From positions 9,976,375 through 10,040,374 of the forward strand of contig NC_052666.1 in assembly GCF_016802725.1 (NCBI RefSeq): a stretch of 64,000 nucleotides of DNA. The letters run 5' to 3'. The translations under genes and the position numbers were made by a program. Under the pieces are notes generated by a model that had not been told where the DNA came from, made no database searches, and saw nothing but the letters and a program-made list of their open reading frames with translations. This DNA comes from Solenopsis invicta (Eukaryota; Arthropoda; Insecta; Hymenoptera; Formicidae). Shown piece after piece: positions 11,912-22,013 of the stretch (its first letter is position 1; each line of letters starts with the position of its first letter).

Positions 11912-11990
11912 CTATCGATTTATCGATGGTATTAACAAAAGACTATCGATAGTATCGATACTATCGATGGTTATCGATACTATCGATGGT
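11912..11990. promoter_or_regulatory. Subterminal TATCGATA-type array, left end of hAT-A
   Basis: Seven ATCGAT cores occur in 79 bp, several as full TATCGATA. In hAT elements subterminal motif clusters are the usual transposase binding sites; that role here is inferred. Confidence 0.7.
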
Positions 11991-12108
11991 TTTTCTGCTC
12001 AACTTTTACTTTAAAAATTTAATAATAAATGAAAGGTATATGTGATGTTTTTCAAAAGAAATTTATTTAATCGTTAGTAAATAAGTAGTTTTACAGATGT
12101 ACTTACTA

Positions 12109-14165
12109 TTAATTTATGAGCCATTGATTTTGTTTTAAAAAAATTAATGTATTCACATTTTTTGATTTTAGTCTTGATCTTTTTTTGGAAAGAATTTCTC
12201 CTGCTTTCGAAAATATTCTTTCAGCTGGAACGGAGGTGGCCGAAATAATCAAATATTTGCAAGCTACTTTTGCTAGAGGTTGCAAATTGTCTTTACATGA
12301 CAACCAAAATTTAATAGGATCTTCGTTTTCAGGTTTCAGTCTATCTTTGATGTAATCATTTACTATTGTTATAGCAGCTGCTATATAGTATTACTATTCG
12401 TTACATTTTTGTCTCTCTCTTGTAAATATTTGAAAATTCCTTTAGGCTCTAATAAAAAAATTTATGACGGTTAATAACAAAAATGAACTTATATTAAATT
12501 CTAATAAATTATTTATTACCTTCTCTTTCTGAAACTCCGGAATCTCTAGTTCTGATTTCATTTTTATTTTTATGAATTATCCTTTTCACCTCGTCTTCTG
12601 TTAAATCTTGAGCAGTTTTGGCGTTAATGGTGGACAAAAATGCGAGTTTCTTCAGTCTTGGGTCACAAAAAGTGCTAATTTGAGGTTTCTGTCTTGCCTC
12701 GTATTTGAACAATCTATTACTCAAAACACTTTGTAATGATTTTTCTAGCCCTTGAGCTATAGAACATTTCAGAGTGGGTCTAAGTCGAGTTAATTCCATT
12801 TGTATTTCCACTGTCATTGGTATTATTAATGATGCCGTAACATATTTATCTCCTGTAACAATATGAAATAAATAAATTACCTAATTTTCTTTAAATATAT
12901 TGATAAATAATGAAAAAAAGGATAAATATCAACATACCTGACATTTTTTCCGTTATATCTTTAAATGGTTTTAAGACTAAAAGAGCCTCAGTTATCACGT
13001 CTTTTTCTTCTGGCATTAAAATGGATGGAGCTTTAGCAGATTTGCTAAGTGCTATGGTCAACGCATCTCCAATTTCAATAAGTCTATCTAACATAATATA
13101 AGTGCTATTCCACCTTGTTTCTACGTCTTTTAAGACGTCTTTTAAGACTTTTAGTGGCACTTTCCGACCGAGCGTAACCTGCTCATTATTTAAAACTTTC
13201 ATGGCCTTGTTACTTCTTTTAAAAAATGTAACAATATCACTACATTTTTTAACGATTGCATCAAAATCTTTATTCTCTTTTATTGCATCTTTAATTACTA
13301 AGTTTAGAGTATGTGCATAGCACGGGAGATTTCTTATTTGTAAGATAGTACAAGCTGCTTTCACATCACTTCCATTATCAGTAGTAATGCACACTATTTT
13401 ATTTTTAGTTATCGTCCAGTGATCTAGAATAGTCTGAAACGCAATAATTTGAATTAAAATGGTTTTTGTCAATGTAATATAAAATATGATTTTTACCTGA
13501 ATGTGACAAGCAATATCCTTAGCAGTATGCTGGCCCATCATTACAGATGTATCAAGAACGCAAGATTTCAATTCATTCTCGTATAAAAAGTGGCAAGTTA
13601 GGGTAATGTACGACTCTGAATTTATTGAGGTCCATAAATCAGTTGTCAAAGATAACCAATCAATATTGATCAGAATATTTTTCAATTTAATGGACGCTTC
13701 TTCAAAAATCCCAGGAATAATTTTCTCAGTAAAAGTTTTCTTACATGGTACCTTATATCGTGCATCTAATTCATGTATTAAACTTAAAAAACCACTATCT
13801 TCTACAAACGAATAGGGCTGCAGATCAATTGCAATCATTAAAGCAATTTTTTTATCTAATACCATTTTTTTATGATTATTATTTTTGTAAAAATCTGAGG
13901 GCTGTCTCAGTTGTAGAACAGTTTGGCGGAATTTCTTTTTTGGAGATGAAGTTGAAGGTAAATTGTCATTATCCTCATCCTCTATCTCCTCCTCATTTAA
14001 CTCAGAAACTTCTTTACGGTGCATGCGTTTGAGATGATCAATCATGTTTGAGGTGTTGCCGCTCGTTGAGTATTCTTTCCTGCATAAAGTGCAACTTGCA
14101 AAATAATTTGATTTTTTTTCAAAATAATTCCAAACGAAAGAGGAACCCTTCAGCCTTATGCTCAT
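12109..14165 (-). CDS. hAT-A transposase (BED finger, RNase H-like, hAT dimerisation), four exons
   Basis: Likely exons on the minus strand are 14165-13497, 13433-12938, 12852-12520 and 12380-12109; all three introns have GT and AG ends and keep the frame. The 63-bp first intron (13434-13496) is a multiple of three, so an unspliced frame also reads through. The start at 14165 is chosen because a BED zinc finger follows at once (CTLCRKEY, then HLKRMH). Core motifs are TTDLW, ITTDNGSD, the CYAHTLNL insertion-domain motif and RWNSTY. The last exon carries the hAT dimerisation region (SATSVPAERIFSKAG). It resembles ZBED-type transposases. I see no stop or frameshift in the spliced model. Confidence 0.88.
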
Positions 14166-14564
14166 GCTTGATTTTATAATAGAATTTGACAAAACGGATA
14201 CAATAAAGCTGTAAAAAATAGAAGTAATAATATTGATGTTATATTTAGTTATCATGCTCTCAATTCATTAAACATCAAACCCATGACCTGCCATCAACAC
14301 CAACAACAACAATGAACACTTGAACACAACAGTGCAAATGCAAATAGTGCAATAGCTAGGTTAGGTTAAGTTTTTTAAACAGGAGATATTAGAAAACATC
14401 ACTTACCTATAATCCTATATAATATACCTCACATTTACTCTTTAAAATAATGAGTAAATACGTAAAATGACACGACACACTCTAGCTCCCAGTTTCCAAC
14501 TGTTCTTTGCCGGGTCTGGGTCTCTGGGCATGGGCGCTGCAATAGTTCGATAGATGTCTTACCG

Positions 14565-14622
14565 ACTATCGATAATTCGATAACGGCAATCACTATCGAT
14601 TAATCGATAGTACTATCGATAG
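14565..14622. promoter_or_regulatory. Subterminal TATCGATA-type array, right end of hAT-A
   Basis: Four ATCGAT cores, three of them complete TATCGATA (or its complement), lie just inside the right terminal repeat and just upstream of the minus-strand transposase start region. They could serve both as transposase sites and promoter elements. Confidence 0.65.
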
Positions 14623-14796
14623 TTTCCCACCACTAGCGAGAAGCTGCCAGGGGGTCGAGCCCGAGCGAGCGAGCAATAACGATTATATACCCGGTCATCC
14701 GACAACCTGTATCATATATATCGGAGAATAAAAGACTACTTCAACCTAACACCAAATACTCTCCGTCATCATTTTAATTATCCTACATTAGTATTA

Positions 14797-15830
14797 TACA
14801 GGGTGATTCAGAACAACCTCGGTGTCCTTGTAAAAACGTGTTCTTGGGTAAATTCCGAGACGATTTTTCGTACACTAAAATTTTGTCCGACGCTTACTTT
14901 TTGAATTATGATAGGAGAAAATTAGCGAATTACGAGCCGTGTAGACGTGGTAAGTAGAGGCGGCGCAATTCACTGTCTGATGTGGACGTTTACGCAGGGC
15001 ACTCTTTACGAACAGCTGTTTGACAATGAGAATTATTCTGGTTCACATGAGAAACAGAAAGGAAGAGAGACATGCAGACAGACAGACATGCAGAAAGACA
15101 GACAGACAGACATGCAAAGATATACACAGGCATGCAGAAAGACATGAAGAGAGACGGAGAAACATGCAAAGACACAGATAGACAAACATGCAGAGAGATA
15201 GACAGATAGACATGTAAAGAAATACACAGACATGCAGAGAGACGGAGAAACATTCAAAGAGATAGATAGACAAACATGCAGAGAGACAGATAGACAGACA
15301 TGCAAAGAAATACACAGGCATGCAGAGAGACATGAAGAAAGACAGAGAAACATGTAAAGAGACAGATAAACAAACATGCAGAGAGACAGACAGACAGACA
15401 TGCAAAGAGACATGAAGAGAGACGGAGAAACATGCAGAGAGATAGACAGACGTGCAGAGAGACAGACAGACGTGCAGAGAGACAGACAGACACGCAGAGA
15501 GATAGACATTCAGAAAGACAGTTAGACATGCTGAGATACAGAAAGAGTGAAAAGGGGACAAGGAGATGGGGGGAGTCTATGTGAAACAGAATTCTCATTG
15601 CCAGACAGAGCTAGTCGCAAAGAGTGCCCCGCGTAAGCGCCCGCATCGAACGATGAGCTGCGCCGCCTCTGCTTTCCATGTCTACATGGCCCGTAATTCG
15701 CTAACTTTATCCTGTTATAATTCAAAAAGTAAGCGCGAGACAAAATTTTTGTATAAGAAAGATTATCTCAGAATTTACTCAAAAACACGTACTTATAAGG
15801 ACACCGAAGTTGTTGGAGAATCACTCTGTA
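14797..15830. mobile_element. Long-TIR non-autonomous element with minisatellite core
   Basis: The left end TACAGGGTGATTC and right end GAATCACTCTGTA begin terminal inverted repeats of about 260 bp (14797-15055 and about 15575-15830), roughly 80-85% alike by eye. TATTA flanks both ends (14792-14796 and 15831-15835), a probable 5-bp target duplication. No transposase is encoded. The Gypsy-1 right-hand duplication ends exactly where this element's left duplication starts. Confidence 0.85.
15056..15535. repeat. Degenerate GACAGACATGCAGAGA minisatellite
   Basis: About 480 bp of irregular units made of GACAGACA, CATGCA and GAGAGA blocks, almost without T on the plus strand apart from ATG. Several minus-strand frames stay open across it and read as Ser/Leu/Cys/Val repeats; these are composition artefacts. 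Confidence 0.9.
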
Positions 15831-15835
15831 TATTA

Positions 15836-16319
15836 TTAAATGTTTGCAATCTCACGTTGAATTTTACACGGCTTCATTTGGTACTGGTTCATTGGCTTCA
15901 TTTGACACTGGTCGATTCGCTTCATTTTCTTGTTTTGTTTTTAACTTGGCTTTAACCAACCAAGTTTTAATTGCATTGATAATTTCATGATCAGTTATCC
16001 TGGTTTTTCTTTGTTGTGAGTCTTGCGGATTCTGAAATAATATAAAACATTTTGTTTTTTTTTCAAATAAATATTCTAGCAATTCATATTTTTAACGCAA
16101 AAAAAAAATAAGTGACAATAATTCTATATAATGTACTTTAATAAAACCTTACGAAAAAGTACATTAGGCCATATATCTATTTAAATATGTAAGTACATTA
16201 TAGCCATTTAATTTCTTGGATACAAATCACAGTCTTGAATTTATATCGTGTCTTTACACGCTGGCTTTATAAGATGTTTTTTTGAATATTAATTGTTGTC
16301 GCGATAAATATTACCAAAT
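15836..16319. other. AT-rich stretch without recognised gene
   Basis: The 72-codon minus-strand frame at 15864-16082 is charged and has no known motif; it may be chance. Nothing else stands out. Confidence 0.5.
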
Positions 16320-16393
16320 GCCTCGGTGGTTGAACAGATTAAGATACTCTTCCCGATAAGTAGGGAAGTAAGAGGGGATCCAGATTCAAATCC
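16320..16393 (+). other. tRNA-like sequence or SINE head, split by Copia-1
   Basis: Joined to 21405-21414 (one copy of the AATCC duplication removed) this reads as a degenerate cloverleaf. The acceptor 5' strand GCCTCGG pairs 6 of 7 with CTAAGGT (two wobbles). A T-arm CCAG/CTGG encloses a TTCAAAT loop (B box). A weak D arm (A box GGTTGAACAG) and a strong CTTCCC/GGGAAG hairpin are also present. It could be a tRNA pseudogene or the head of a tRNA-derived SINE. The weak D stem argues against a functional tRNA. Confidence 0.5.
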
Positions 16394-16718
16394 TGTGGGA
16401 TATTGTTTTTTATCATCTTGATTAACTATCTTTATATTGTTTTTTGAGTCTGTTCATGTAGGTTGAGTCAGTTCACCAGGAAGTCTGTTAATGTCTAACT
16501 ATGTTTTTGGAATGGGTTCAGTAGATGGCGGTGTAGGATGGAGTGTCGGAGTGTACTGAAAATTTTTGTAACCACGAGGGGGTCGTTCATTCGTCCATGA
16601 AACTTGTAACGGAAAACACGCGATATTACTTCATGTTCACAAATCTCAATACATATATGTTTTATATCAGCAATAGAAGGAAGAATTTTATTAATCATTC
16701 CCTGCCTTCGATCCCACA
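16394..16718 (+). repeat. Copia-1 5' LTR
   Basis: 325 bp, nearly identical to 21074-21399. Termini are TGTGGGA and TCCCACA, perfect inverted 7-mers. Confidence 0.97.
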
Positions 16719-16720
16719 AT

Positions 16721-16736
16721 TGGTAGCAGAGCGTGG
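16721..16736 (+). other. Copia-1 primer binding site (initiator Met tRNA 3' end)
   Basis: TGGTAGCAGAGCGTGG starts 2 nt after the LTR. The first 11 nt are complementary to the 3' end of animal initiator tRNA(Met), including the CCA. Confidence 0.75.
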
Positions 16737-16827
16737 TTGATGCAAAAAGAAGGTTGGTGAGTGTAATTGAGAGACCGAGTGTTGAGAGTTTGTGCGTGAA
16801 CGACGAGAGAGAAGAGTTCGATTCAAG

Positions 16828-19800
16828 ATGGAGAATTGGAATCTCACAAGTGTGGAAACGCTTGACGACAAGAATTATTTCCTATGGAGCGTAAAGATAG
16901 AAGGAATTCTGAGAGCGAAAAAGTTGTGGAAAAAAGTTATTAATGTGAAGCCACCTGAAAAACCCGTAGAAGGTACGGAAAATTATGAGACGAAATACAA
17001 GTCATGGAACGAATGGGACGACGACAATTACGCAGCCCATGCTGTGATAATAAATACAATGAGTAGTTCACAATTGCTGAAATACAGTCGTGAAAAAAGT
17101 GCGGACAAGCTTTGGAGCTTGATCAAGAACAACATGGCAGCGGAAACCGATCAATTGAAGGCCAAATTCCTCAGCGAACTGTCGAACCTGCGAATGTATA
17201 AAGATGAGAGTGTCGACGCATATGTGAACAGAGCGGAGGCGCTGCGAAATCAGTGTGTGCAACTTGGAAAAAATATAGAAGACTATGAACTGAGAATGTA
17301 TATACTCAGCGGACTAAGATCCGAGTTTGATCAAAATGTTCGAGTGCTGGATACACAGAGGGAGTTGACGATCAATGATATAAGATACGCACTGAAACAA
17401 GAAGAATCCCGGAAGAATAAGCGAAAAGAAGAGAGGACATCGAGGGATGAATATGTGAGAAGAGCAAGAGATAAACCAAAATTCGACGATGCGTGCTATA
17501 ATTGCGGAATGAAAGGCCATGTATCGAGTGAGTGTAGAAACAAGCAAAAATGCTTCAACTGCCAGGGATTAAACCATATTTCGGCCGACTGTAAAGAACC
17601 GAAGAGAATCGCACCACGAGGAAGAGGAACAAGAGGAAACTCGAGAGGAAGAGGATTCGGTAGAAGACGCGGGCAAAGTGAGGTTACGCTGAAGACAGCG
17701 GATGAGTCGGTACTGACAGTAAGAGACAGCGCGCATGTGAGTATGTCGTTATGCAAAAATGGAGAAAGCAAGGTAACGAAAGATAATTCTAACGATTGCA
17801 TATGGATATTAGATTCAGGCGCGACAAGCCATATGGCCAGTAATGAAGTTATGTTTGGGTATCTAGAAGACGAAAAAAGAGATATTCGGTTAGCAGATAA
17901 AGAAGGAAAAAAATTGATCTCTGACGGGAAGGGAGAAATAGTATTAAAACAAGATTCAGTCAACAGTAGAATCCGATTAGAAAATGTGTTATGCGTTCCT
18001 GATATTAATGTAAATCTATTGTCTGTGGCAAAGATTACTGATCACGGATATAATGTGAAATTCGATAAACATGGAGCTATCGTTTACAGAGATAAGGACG
18101 AGATAAAGATGAGAGCCGTGCGTGAGGACAATGCGTACTACGTAAAAACTACAACAATGAATGACGAAAAAGCAGCGACAATTACAGACATAGACATTTG
18201 GCACAAACGACTTGGACACATCAACAAGAGGATCATCGAAGAAATGAAGAGAGAAGACCTTGTCATTGGAATGAAGGAAACCAGTAAAGAGATAAGACAA
18301 TGTGAACCATGCGTGGAAGGAAAGATATGTCGAAAGGCACATCCTAGATTGCCAGGGAGACGAACAAAGAGAATAATGGAACTGTGGCACACAGATTTGA
18401 TTGGTCCTATAAAACCATCGTCACGAGGAGGTAAGAGATACATAATGACGACAATAGATGATTACTCAAGAGTAATTTTTATTGATTTTTTGAGAGAAAA
18501 GGGAGAAGCGGCAAAAAGGTTGAAGGAATTGATAATGTTGAAGGAAAATCAAACTGAATTAAAATTGAAAGCAATTCGATCAGACAATGGAGGTGAATTC
18601 ATAGCGGAAGAGCTAGAAAACTGGTTCAAATCGAAAGGAATCAAACATGAATTTAGCCCAGCGAGAACACCGCAGTGCAACGGGGTAGTGGAAAGGGCAA
18701 ACAAATCAATTATTGAAATGACGAGGACGATGATGATGGATTCGAAACTGTCAATGGATTTTTGGGCTGAGGCGGCGAGTACAGCAGTATACATCAAGAA
18801 TAGGAGCAAGTCAACGGTTCATGGAAAAACACCGTATGAAATGTGGAACGGTTGGAAACCAAATATAAATTTTATGAGAAGGTTTGGCTGCATGGCATAT
18901 GTCCTGGATAAGGAAAAACAAAGAAGGAAATTTGATTCAAAGTCTGTGAAAGGAATATTTATAGGCTATGCAAGCAATAATACATATAGGGTGTATGTTC
19001 CGGAAACAGGAAAGGTGAAAGCGGATTGCGATGTTAAATTCAACGAGACCAGGAATGGATGTGAGTTGATCAATAGAAAGGCAGACAAAGAGGAAAAAGA
19101 TGAAGAAAAACTGATAATCATGGGAATCAATCCCGGAAACAACGAAGAATGGATGGAAAATCGAATGGAAATAGAAGAAGATGAAGAAGATAGGCGAACT
19201 GAGAGCAGTGTTTACGAGGATGCAACACAGGAAGATCTTGGAGATGATACACATGAAAATCTAGAGAATGGAGACGAGAGCGAAGATGAAAACGAAATTG
19301 ATGATGGAAGGAATATGAGAAATGGAGTGATAGAAGAAATTCAAGAACAACCAATTGAGATTAGAAGTAGAGGAAGACCGAAGGGAACCACTAAAGCTGT
19401 AATGGAATTACGAAGAGTTGAGAGATTAGAAGAGCAAGAAAGAAATATAGGACAAAACGACGTTAGAAGATCTGAAAGGATTAAAAATCAACAGTCAGCA
19501 TTACTGGTGACAGACGACGAAATTCCCAAGAATGTTGAGAAAGCGATGGAGTCGAGTGATTGGAAATTTTGGAAAGATGCCATAAAAGAAGAGCTGACAT
19601 CTCTAGATAAACATAAAGTTTGGGATGTTGTGCCGAGGCCAAAGGACAAGAAAGTTATAAAGTGCAAATGGATTTTCAACATTAAAGAAGACCCGAATAC
19701 GGAACAACGGAGATACAAGGCTAGATTAGTGGCACTTGGATGCGGACAACGACCAGGAGTGGATTATAGAGAAACCTTTGCCCCGGTGGTAAGAACGGAA

Positions 19801-21054
19801 ACATTAAGAATACTATTCAGTATAAGTGCTCAAGAAAGGAGAAAAATAAAAATTTATGATGTGAGAACAGCGTTTCTACATGGAACATTAAAGGAAGAAA
19901 TATTTATGGAAATGCCAGATGGATTACGAAGTAACAAAGAGCAAGTATGTAAATTGAAGAAGAGTATTTATGGACTCAAGCAGGCCGGAAGATGCTGGTA
20001 TGAATGTTTGATAGATGTGATGCAGAATTGTGGAATGAAACAATCGGTGGAAGATCCTTGTTTATTTTATGTAAAAAAGGAGAATAATTACCTGTATTGT
20101 GGAATACATGTCGATGATATGGTGATTATTTCGAATAGAGAAGAATTTGAAAAGGAGTACATGGATAAGATCAAACGGTACATTGATATTAAAGATCTCG
20201 GAGAAGCGAATACAGTTCTTGGAATGCAAATAGAACAAGAGGAAGGACGAATATATGTGCATCAAAGGAAGTATATTCAAAATTTACTGCAGTTATACGG
20301 AATGGAAGAGTGTAACACTGTCGGATCACCAATGGATGTAAATGTAATTATGGAAGAATGTAGTAACAGTGAACAAGCTGATGTTCATATTTATCAGGAA
20401 TTAATGGGACGTCTTATGTACTTGGGAGTGTACACTAGACCAGATATATCGTTCACACTGAATAACCTGTCGCAATTTAATAATGATCCAAGGATGATGC
20501 ATATGACAGCACTGAAGAGGATACTTCGTTATTTGAGGGGAACCATTGATTACCGCCTGGAATTCGGAGAAAAGGCTGTGGAAGGACTAATTGAATGTGA
20601 AGCTGATGCATCGTGGGATAGGACGAAGGATGCTAAATCATATTCAGGAATATTGGTGTATAGAAACGGAGACTTGATACACTGGAAGAGCAAAAAACAA
20701 TCGAAGGTTGCACTTTCTTCGACGGAGAGCGAGTTGGAAGCGATGCTGGAAGGAACAAAGGAAGTCGTATGGACTGCTAGGCTACTACGTGAAATTGGGA
20801 TGTCGAATGGATCGCAGACGGAACTGAGATGCAACAATTTAAATGCCGTTAGATTGGCAAATGGAGGAACATTTAAAACAAAATCCAAACTATTGAACAG
20901 AAGATGTCATTATATCAAGGAGATTGTAAAGGAAGAAAATGTTCGTGTGAAGCATGTACCAAATGAAGTTATGACTGCGGATTGCTTGACGAAACCATTG
21001 AGTAAACCAAAACTGTTGAAACATGTGAGGAAGTTCATGAGCGTACCCGAATGA
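16828..21054 (+). CDS. gag-pol: Copia-1 Gag-Pol polyprotein, intact
   Basis: One ORF of about 1408 codons from the ATG at 16828, chosen because MENWNL begins the conserved Gag N terminus; an upstream in-frame ATG exists at 16792. Domains in order, by residue from 16828: Gag with two CCHC knuckles CYNCGMKGHVSSEC and CFNCQGLNHISADC (about 221 and 240), protease ILDSGATSHM (about 328), integrase HKRLGHINK with catalytic WHTDLIGPI, IRSDNGGEF and NGVVERANKS (to about 620), an acidic linker, reverse transcriptase with YGLKQAGRCW and IHVDDMVI (about 1094), and RNase H with EADASW and STESELEAM. Order PR-IN-RT-RH is diagnostic of Copia. No stops or shifts are visible, so it may be competent. Confidence 0.97.
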   Translation: MENWNLTSVETLDDKNYFLWSVKIEGILRAKKLWKKVINVKPPEKPVEGTENYETKYKSWNEWDDDNYAAHAVIINTMSSSQLLKYSREKSADKLWSLIKNNMAAETDQLKAKFLSELSNLRMYKDESVDAYVNRAEALRNQCVQLGKNIEDYELRMYILSGLRSEFDQNVRVLDTQRELTINDIRYALKQEESRKNKRKEERTSRDEYVRRARDKPKFDDACYNCGMKGHVSSECRNKQKCFNCQGLNHISADCKEPKRIAPRGRGTRGNSRGRGFGRRRGQSEVTLKTADESVLTVRDSAHVSMSLCKNGESKVTKDNSNDCIWILDSGATSHMASNEVMFGYLEDEKRDIRLADKEGKKLISDGKGEIVLKQDSVNSRIRLENVLCVPDINVNLLSVAKITDHGYNVKFDKHGAIVYRDKDEIKMRAVREDNAYYVKTTTMNDEKAATITDIDIWHKRLGHINKRIIEEMKREDLVIGMKETSKEIRQCEPCVEGKICRKAHPRLPGRRTKRIMELWHTDLIGPIKPSSRGGKRYIMTTIDDYSRVIFIDFLREKGEAAKRLKELIMLKENQTELKLKAIRSDNGGEFIAEELENWFKSKGIKHEFSPARTPQCNGVVERANKSIIEMTRTMMMDSKLSMDFWAEAASTAVYIKNRSKSTVHGKTPYEMWNGWKPNINFMRRFGCMAYVLDKEKQRRKFDSKSVKGIFIGYASNNTYRVYVPETGKVKADCDVKFNETRNGCELINRKADKEEKDEEKLIIMGINPGNNEEWMENRMEIEEDEEDRRTESSVYEDATQEDLGDDTHENLENGDESEDENEIDDGRNMRNGVIEEIQEQPIEIRSRGRPKGTTKAVMELRRVERLEEQERNIGQNDVRRSERIKNQQSALLVTDDEIPKNVEKAMESSDWKFWKDAIKEELTSLDKHKVWDVVPRPKDKKVIKCKWIFNIKEDPNTEQRRYKARLVALGCGQRPGVDYRETFAPVVRTETLRILFSISAQERRKIKIYDVRTAFLHGTLKEEIFMEMPDGLRSNKEQVCKLKKSIYGLKQAGRCWYECLIDVMQNCGMKQSVEDPCLFYVKKENNYLYCGIHVDDMVIISNREEFEKEYMDKIKRYIDIKDLGEANTVLGMQIEQEEGRIYVHQRKYIQNLLQLYGMEECNTVGSPMDVNVIMEECSNSEQADVHIYQELMGRLMYLGVYTRPDISFTLNNLSQFNNDPRMMHMTALKRILRYLRGTIDYRLEFGEKAVEGLIECEADASWDRTKDAKSYSGILVYRNGDLIHWKSKKQSKVALSSTESELEAMLEGTKEVVWTARLLREIGMSNGSQTELRCNNLNAVRLANGGTFKTKSKLLNRRCHYIKEIVKEENVRVKHVPNEVMTADCLTKPLSKPKLLKHVRKFMSVPE

Positions 21055-21059
21055 TAAAA

Positions 21060-21073
21060 CCAAGGGGGCAGAT
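21060..21073 (+). other. Copia-1 polypurine tract
   Basis: CAAGGGGGCAGAT lies directly before the 3' LTR, just after the pol stop. Confidence 0.7.
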
Positions 21074-21399
21074 TGTGGGATATTGTTTTCTATCATCTTG
21101 ATTAACTATCTTTATATTGTTTTTTGAGTCTATTCATGTAGGTTGAGTCAGTTCACCAGGAAGTCTGTTAATGTCTAACTATGTTTTTGGAATGGGTTCA
21201 GTAGATGGCGGTGTAGGATGGAATGTCGGAGTGTACTGAAAATTTTTGTAACCACGAGGGGGGTCGTTCATTCGTCCATGAAACTTGTAACGGAAAACAC
21301 GCGATATTACTTCATGTTCACAAATCTCAATACATATATGTTTTATATCAGCAATAGAAGGAAGAATTTTATTAATCATTCCCTGCCTTCGATCCCACA
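21074..21399 (+). repeat. Copia-1 3' LTR
   Basis: 326 bp; differs from the 5' LTR by T to C, two G to A and one extra G in a G run. Confidence 0.97.
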
Positions 21400-21414
21400 A
21401 ATCCTGGCTAAGGT

Positions 21415-21660
21415 AATATTTTTCGCAACAGACTTTTTACTTTTTTGGGATGTAGGAAATTTTAAAGATTATAGTATTGGTAATGTTAAATTAATTTTTA
21501 ATTTAACTGTGTAATAATACTTTTCTGATTCATTTTATGAGTAAGAGCTGTGTTTCAACTGAAAATAATAGTACACAGTTCGAAGAATTGTAAAACTGTA
21601 TATAAAAATCACATATGAAATGTTATTGAATTGTGAAACTATATAAAACTATATGTGTGT

Positions 21661-21726
<66 letters not shown>

Positions 21727-22009
21727 CGCATGTATGTGAGTTGCGCGTGTGTGAATGTGTGCGTATGTATATAAATCACATATGAAATATTATTTTAACA
21801 CTAAGATCTTGCTATGACTCTTACTGATCCATTTTCTATTTAATTTGTTGAACATTTTAGCAAAGCTCTTTGAAATTTCTCTTATTTTCCATTATAATTA
21901 AAAATTTTAAAACAAATAAATTTCATTACAATTTTGCATCAAGGTGAATAAAATATTCCGAATTTATTAATTAATTTAACAGAAAAATTAAAATATATAA
22001 ATCTTGCTA
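21415..22009. repeat. AT-rich gap with a GT microsatellite (about 21653-21724)
   Basis: About 70 bp of GT dinucleotides with one interruption, followed by short GT-rich variants to about 21770. The remainder is AT-rich without recognised features, possibly a tail of the tRNA-like sequence's element. Confidence 0.8.
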
Positions 22010-22013
22010 AATA

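Larger units (their letters stand above)
11883..14635 (-). mobile_element. hAT transposon with BED-finger transposase (hAT-A)
   Basis: Terminal inverted repeats start TAGTGGTGGGAAACTATC on both ends and are perfect for 18 bp. An exact 8-bp target duplication GCGAGAAG (11875-11882 and 14636-14643) marks a hAT insertion into the Gypsy LTR. Subterminal arrays of ATCGAT cores lie inside both ends. The single gene is on the minus strand. Exact termini, an exact duplication and an apparently open spliced frame suggest a complete, recently mobile element of 2753 bp. Confidence 0.95.
6449..14787 (+). mobile_element. Ty3/Gypsy LTR retrotransposon (Gypsy-1), interrupted by hAT-A
   Basis: The element is bounded by LTRs that start TGTAAG and end CCTACA, and is flanked by TTAG on both sides (6445-6448 and 14788-14791), consistent with a 4-bp target duplication. 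Without the nested hAT-A it is about 5.6 kb. The order is gag, protease, RT, RNase H, integrase, with no env-like ORF after integrase. The two LTRs differ at about 2 of 285 positions outside the insertion, so the insertion is recent. The body is much more GC-rich than the flanks. Confidence 0.93.
11742..14787 (+). repeat. Gypsy-1 3' LTR split by hAT-A
   Basis: LTR positions 11742-11882 and 14644-14787 together match the 5' LTR. Between them is hAT-A plus the second copy of its 8-bp target duplication, GCGAGAAG. Confidence 0.93.
16394..21399 (+). mobile_element. Full-length Ty1/Copia retrotransposon (Copia-1)
   Basis: A 5.0-kb element with LTRs that start TGTGGGATATTG and end GATCCCACA, an exact 5-bp target duplication AATCC (16389-16393 and 21400-21404), a primer site, one uninterrupted gag-pol ORF and a polypurine tract. 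The two LTRs differ by three transitions and one G-run indel over 325 bp. It is young and structurally intact. Confidence 0.97.

Noticed and set aside
14990..15598. Overlapping minus-strand ORFs rich in Ser, Leu and Cys
   Set aside because: Composition effect of a T-poor minisatellite inside a non-autonomous element; three frames are open together.
16318..16393. Functional tRNA gene
   Set aside because: Weak D stem, an acceptor mismatch and a hairpin not fitting a standard anticodon arm; a SINE head or pseudogene is more likely.
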